From: Dysidea avara
Lineage: Eukaryota > Porifera > Demospongiae > Dictyoceratida > Dysideidae
Direction of reading: 5' to 3'
Assembly (NCBI RefSeq): GCF_963678975.1
Contig: NC_089276.1
Location: 28,822,472-28,886,471 of the forward strand
DNA: 64,000 bases
The notes beneath the pieces were generated by a model. The model saw only the letters and a list, made by a program, of their open reading frames with translations. It did not search any database and was not told the origin of the DNA. The position numbers were made by a program, and so were the translations under genes. Shown here piece after piece: positions 59,436 through 64,000 of this stretch; position 1 is the first letter of the stretch; every line of letters begins with the position of its first letter.

Positions 59436-60547
59436 GTCAGTAAAAGTTTTGAACTAAATACATGGTAGGTACCAATAGTGAACAGTATTGACAACTTCAC
59501 AACACATGCGAGTTGCATGTAATTCCACATGTGTGAATTCAACACATACATATGTGTTGTCTACATGCACAACACACGTGAAGGCAGTACCACCACACAC
59601 ATGGTGCATGCAGTCTGTAGCACATATGTCATTTACTTTACAACTGAACAAAATTACAATAGCTACAGTACACATGTAGCTAAAGAACGCTTGCATGGCT
59701 CGTAATGTAGCTAGTTGCTGTAATACTGTACATACTGTAGCTATCTAAATACCAGCATGAAATAAGTAATAGTTATCCAGGTGCTCATAATTCAAGTATG
59801 ATACATTCTTTCACTGCAGATCACGACTGGTGTAACCTGTACACACCAGTATTAGCCACTGCAGAATATAATGTACCATGGGTGTGGCACATGTACAGCC
59901 GCTACGATGTACAGTACAGCTGTACCAATGGAAAGCAATGCCATGGATCCATGTAATTAATCTAGCGATTTTCTCACTTCAAGTGTTGACTGCCAACTCA
60001 CCTTACGGAGCCATAGACTTGGATTAGGATCTCCAATGATAAACTGATTAGAACCCACATATATTGTCAAAATATTTGAATATAAACCATCAATTAGTGT
60101 ATCGCTGGATCCACCATGCCGACTGCTTGCTTACAAGGCTTTTAGTAACGGTAGATATAACATTTGAATGTTGTTCATAAAAGTCCAGAGATTGTATCCT
60201 TGAATATACTTCTTGATATTTGGATTTTAGCTACAGGCTCCAGTGAGATAATCATGCCAGTAAAGATGGATTTTTCAAGTACACGCATGTCATGTTTAGC
60301 TAGTACCAAGAGTGCACCATGGATTTGTGAAGTAATATTTGAGTGGTACTGTAAGTTTCACATAGCAAAACTTTTTTTTCATTTGCATGGGTAGGGCACA
60401 ACACACACTCACAAAAAAGCAGTCTGGGGCCATACAAGACTGTAGTTGCAGTATATATTGGTAGCATCTATATAGCAGAGATCTACCACCAAAGGTCATT
60501 TATAGACTACAGCGTATTGTTCCCCTCTGCAAAATGTTGATCTTCAG
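59436..60547. other. Stretch after the last accepted exon
   Basis: No clear exon. A possible next exon starts at 60548 after CTTCAG (MEIKQLKLQTTEG, coiled-coil-like) but runs straight into the Mutator-like pseudogene. Confidence 0.35.
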
Positions 60548-60564
60548 ATGGAAATCAAGCAGCT

Positions 60565-61510
60565 AAAGTTACAAACAACAGAAGGAACATTTGGATCAAC
60601 TTACGAAACTAATGCAGTTAGTAGGTGGTGGTCAGAACCTTGAGGAGGTAATGTGTACAATTGGTATTCCTTCAATATCCAAGCCAACATTAATTGAGAA
60701 GCTATTGGGATCAGCTTTTGAAGACTGCCTGAATGAACAAATGTTGCAAGCTGGAAGAGAGGAGAGAGAATTAGGAATACAGAAAAATCAATATCATCAT
60801 GATGTACCATCTATTAATGTAATAGTTGATAGAGGATGTTTGAGAGGTCCCGTGGGCGTTCTTACAATGCAAAGTTCTGTAGTAGGAGTCATAGTTGGTG
60901 CTGCCACAAAAAGCTTTTGTACATAGGTGTAAAAATTGGTACTGTATTGTGCAGTATGCTATATATCATAAAAGAAACATACCAAGCCACCTTGTCACAA
61001 ACGCTTTAAAACCTGTTCAGGATCATCTACGTCAACATCAGCAGATATTGCAACAGGATTTAGACAATCTGAGTATGTGCATGTTCTATACATTGGAGTA
61101 TATGGATACGGAAGCCCCATTCTTTATACCATACAAAAACAGTTGAGCCACCTAGAGATGGTTGAGTGTGCAAACCACACCATATCAAATGTTTTCATGG
61201 TTAATTAGAATAACTAGCAAAGGACTTTTCATCTTTCTGTGGACAAAGTCCAAATCTGTAATAATGAAAATCACACAGGGTGCTTGGTATGCTATTCAGT
61301 GTAACAAAGCTGCGGAATTATCTTTGAGCAAGTTCAAATCAATACCTAGGAGACCATAAAGATTGTGATCCATCCTGATATTTAGAAAGCGCTATAAATT
61401 ACATGACTTGCTATCTAACCATCTCGCAAACAACATAGCTCAGCTCATAAGTGGCAGCACAACCAACTTGAGTGAATGTCACATTTTGATCAGACCCAAA
61501 ACGGATGGAG
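60565..61510 (+). pseudogene. Mutator-like transposase pseudogene
   Basis: Frames give LVGGGQNLEEVMCTIGIPSI, EQMLQAGREERELGIQ and VPSINVIVDRGCLRGP (the region that normally carries the first catalytic Asp, followed by a GVIVGAATK segment). In other frames come GFRQSEYVHVLYIGVYGYGS, MVECANHTISN and LLSNHLANNIAQLISGS. This order is that of the animal Mutator-like transposase family in which a catalytic core precedes an ECANH motif. Multiple frameshifts and stops; inactive. Confidence 0.7.
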
Positions 61511-61585
61511 GTAAGCAGGATCATTACAGCTGACAGCAGAACCATGTATAACTTTAGGTCAGAGACCACTTAGAAGTACATGTTT

Positions 61586-62601
61586 AGTAGGCCTGAGCCT
61601 ATTATGCTCAAAAATTTATCTATTATTTCTTCCAGAATTTCCCAAAAATTCTCCCATTATTCTTCTTGTATCTAGCCTATTATTCCAAAATAATAATTCT
61701 CATTCAGTTCCTTTGGCTAGTCACTTAGTTTTCAAGATGCTGCTATAAGTAGTTTTGCCAGAATTGATTAATAACCATATGAAGCTTCCATCTTACACAT
61801 CATTTTTCTAGCCATAAGTACGTAGTTACAACAGACTTAGAATAGCTATCTGCAGCAATAATTCGTGTTTTCAATATTAGTGTAGCTGTAGCCACATACT
61901 AGCAATATGTTCAAAGACTTGAAGAAGATACACTGGTATAAGATGTACAAGTTTCAGTATTGCAGATAATCATGCAGATAAATCCCTGATATTGGCTGCA
62001 GATTATTAACATGAAACGATCTGACTGCTCTATTAGAGTATTTGAGTGTTCTATTAAAGTATATCAATCTTTTAGAGGTTTATCAGTCCCAGCACTCCTT
62101 TTTTATTCAATTGTTATTTCAACAGAGAGGCAGCATCAGCCGAAGCTATTTTTCAGCTATGCCCTGCACAAAAACGTACATCATAAACACACACATATAT
62201 ACAGTAATTACTTATGTACAAACTAACTCACTAAAATGTTCTTAACTATTTCGAAATTGAGTAAATGTTGTTGAGTCATATAAGACTGTTGGCAGAGCAT
62301 TCCACAAGGTAGTTCCACGATAGTAGAAACTGTGTTTCCCGTTTGTTTGTGGAACAAACAAATGATTTACATTTCTGCTTGCATGCCTATAATAATGTCA
62401 GCTAATATCATTCTTAGTAGCTTAACTCTTTCTTCTAGCTAATCAAGGAGACATGCCCCTTAATTCCACCGATTATTCCCGTGGACATCCGATAATTCTA
62501 AAATTATGCCTGCAATCACCCTATATTTCTAGAGTTATTTTCACGAAATTGGTGACCTACTATTGTCCAAATTATGCTGGCATAATAGGAGCAGGCCTAC
62601 T
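61586..62601. mobile_element. 1-kb inverted-end element, GCATAATAGG family
   Basis: Ends AGTAGGCCTGAGCCTATTAT and near complement, 1016 bp. It shares CCTATTATGC words with 31405-32068. It contains a LINE scrap and a pair of CTCTATTAGAG-type motifs (62028, 62049). Confidence 0.6.
62232..62400 (-). mobile_element. LINE C-terminal scrap
   Basis: Minus frame gives HLFVPQTNGKHSFYYRGTTL followed by WNALPTVLYDS, the end of a non-LTR reverse transcriptase. Confidence 0.6.
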
Positions 62602-62631
62602 GTTTTGATCCTGTTCAACTAAAATTTCAGA

Positions 62632-63140
62632 TGTGTATAGGAAAGCCAGCGAAGATTGCAGCTACTACTGATGTAAATTATGGACCAGAAGCAATCACTC
62701 AATCAACTCCAGTCAAGAAGAGCTGCAACATATCTGTAATGAATACTCAAAATCTTTAACAATTCTCAGTGGAACAAGCTGCTGAACTCACCAGAGTAAC
62801 TAGATCAAGATCCATCCCTCAACAGTCTATGGCAGCAACTCAGAAGACCACACCTGACAGCATCTACATTTGACACTGCCATGAAAACATATGAAAAATT
62901 AGAAGAAACTACCACCAGGTACAATTCCAGTACTAGAATGGGGATGATCATATGAGAACACCACAAGGCAGTGGTACTTTACATAGCTCAGATTGCCAAG
63001 CAGTTTGGACCACTAAACAAAGTCAGCAGAACTGGTATCTACATATGTACCACAGATCCACAGTTGGCTGCTTTTCCTAATAGTGTTGTAGAAGATCCTA
63101 CCCAAGGTGAAAGAAGATTGGTCTATTGGAAATAAGCAGC
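62632..63140 (+). other. Coding-like remnants
   Basis: An ATTTCAG acceptor at 62630 opens CIGKPAKIAATTDVNYGPEA up to GTAATG. Further on, in other frames, are VEQAAELTRVTRSRSIPQQS and YIAQIAKQFGPLNKVSRTG, then FPNSVVEDPTQGERRLVYW. The frames do not join. They may be decayed 3' exons of the Death/CARD gene or another gene. Confidence 0.3.
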
Positions 63141-64000
63141 CATATTCTGGTAGACTAATGACACATGCCAGGAAATTCACCAGTTTTGTATATAGTTCTT
63201 TAACAGATGGTCAAGTCATGCCAAAAAAAAGTACCAACTACTATTACCAGGTGCAAAGCCAATGAAAAAATTATACAGTTACCCTTGTGTGGCTTCCTTA
63301 TCTAACATCTTCACAGAAAATTAAATGCACTGAAAACTTTAAACCATGGTGTATCCCCAAGAGTATACAGGTACATCTCTTTTCAGAGAATATCTGCTTT
63401 CAGAGTTAGCCAATTGTGTTTTGTAGTTAGTCAGCCAATCCAATGACTTCAGTCACCGTGAACAGTATATTATCGACTTCTTTGTACTGTATTGTAAATA
63501 TCCAGAATTGTAATATTTATACCACCAATATACGTACCATACTTATACTATAAATCATACTTCATTCATCACATTAAGTTCAACATGAAGAGAACAATCA
63601 CCAGCTACAGTAATTATGCTTTAAAAGATATGTAACAAGAGTGGCTCATGAGATGCTACAGACACACACTTACATAAACAACTCCTTAATGCTCACTGAA
63701 GACTAGATTATGAATACTAAGTTGTAGTGAGACACAACTGACACATATACCACTTTCACACCTCACTTCAAAGGGAAGGGAAGGTGTATTAGTGCTATAA
63801 TAGCACTGCTATCAGTGCTCAGGAATGCATGAATGAGAAATGGAGGTAGTATATACAAGTTATATATACTACCTCTTATTCTCATTAATGCATTCCAAGC
63901 ATTCTCAGAAATTGTCTGATTTCTTTGATGAAACTGTGTGATCTCTGCTTTAATATAGTGACACTTCACAGGATTGATAGTGGGTTTTAGTTTTGTAAAG
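63141..64000. other. Terminal stretch
   Basis: AT-rich, no gene supported apart from the hairpin noted separately. Confidence 0.3.
63822..63896. repeat. 75-bp hairpin
   Basis: GGAATGCATGAATGAGAA and GGAGGTAGTATATA on the left face their complements on the right. Single mismatches only. Confidence 0.75.

Noticed and set aside
59454..59696. 80-codon minus-strand frame and its plus-strand shadow
   Set aside because: Both arise from ACACAT/ATGTGT palindromic repeats between exons.
1..64000. CRISPR arrays, operons, bacterial promoters
   Set aside because: Spliced genes and repeat content show a eukaryotic nuclear sequence; no array with regular spacers is present.

Overview
This is a eukaryotic, AT-rich, intron-bearing window. 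Many introns are very short (about 44-60 nt) and mobile DNA is dense. The gene content (a Death-domain/CARD protein of an invertebrate type, PKA-like kinases, a PIF1 helicase, a decayed beta-helix surface-protein gene) and the abundance of MITEs suggest an early-branching marine invertebrate. A demosponge is my best guess; this is inference, not proof.

Layout. 1-3.85 kb (minus strand): two head-to-tail PKA-type AGC kinase genes. One is complete (417 codons in 9 exons); the other runs off the window start and has a degenerate glycine loop. 4.2-9.9 kb: a LINE scrap, a broken beta-helix (POMP-repeat) gene and two MITEs. 10.06-15.5 kb (plus): a complete six-exon PIF1 helicase gene with a SINE and a GT-rich minisatellite in intron 1. 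15.5-35 kb: mostly mobile DNA. It holds a 38-bp minisatellite, several palindromic MITEs, LINE fragments, a hAT-like element carrying nested insertions (three members of one MITE family with 9-bp target duplications plus a LINE tail), BEL/Pao retrotransposon remnants on both strands, and a SINE split by a MITE.

35.07-59.4 kb (plus): one large gene is proposed. Its exons encode a Death domain, linkers, an unfamiliar helical domain, a CARD, a second diverged copy of the unfamiliar domain, and coiled coils (1025 codons in frame over 11 exons; both ends unresolved). The Death-domain exon is separated from the rest by about 17.9 kb of intron filled with foldback elements, a dead hAT transposase, and a 69-bp satellite interrupted by two hAT-type insertions. 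60.5-63.2 kb: a decayed Mutator-like transposase, a 1-kb inverted-repeat element and coding-like scraps that may be what remains of the 3' end of the same gene.

The best candidate for something undescribed is the Death/CARD protein, because the domain duplicated around its CARD is one I cannot assign to a named family. Coordinates of spliced genes were derived by hand from splice dinucleotides and phase; no similarity search was run.
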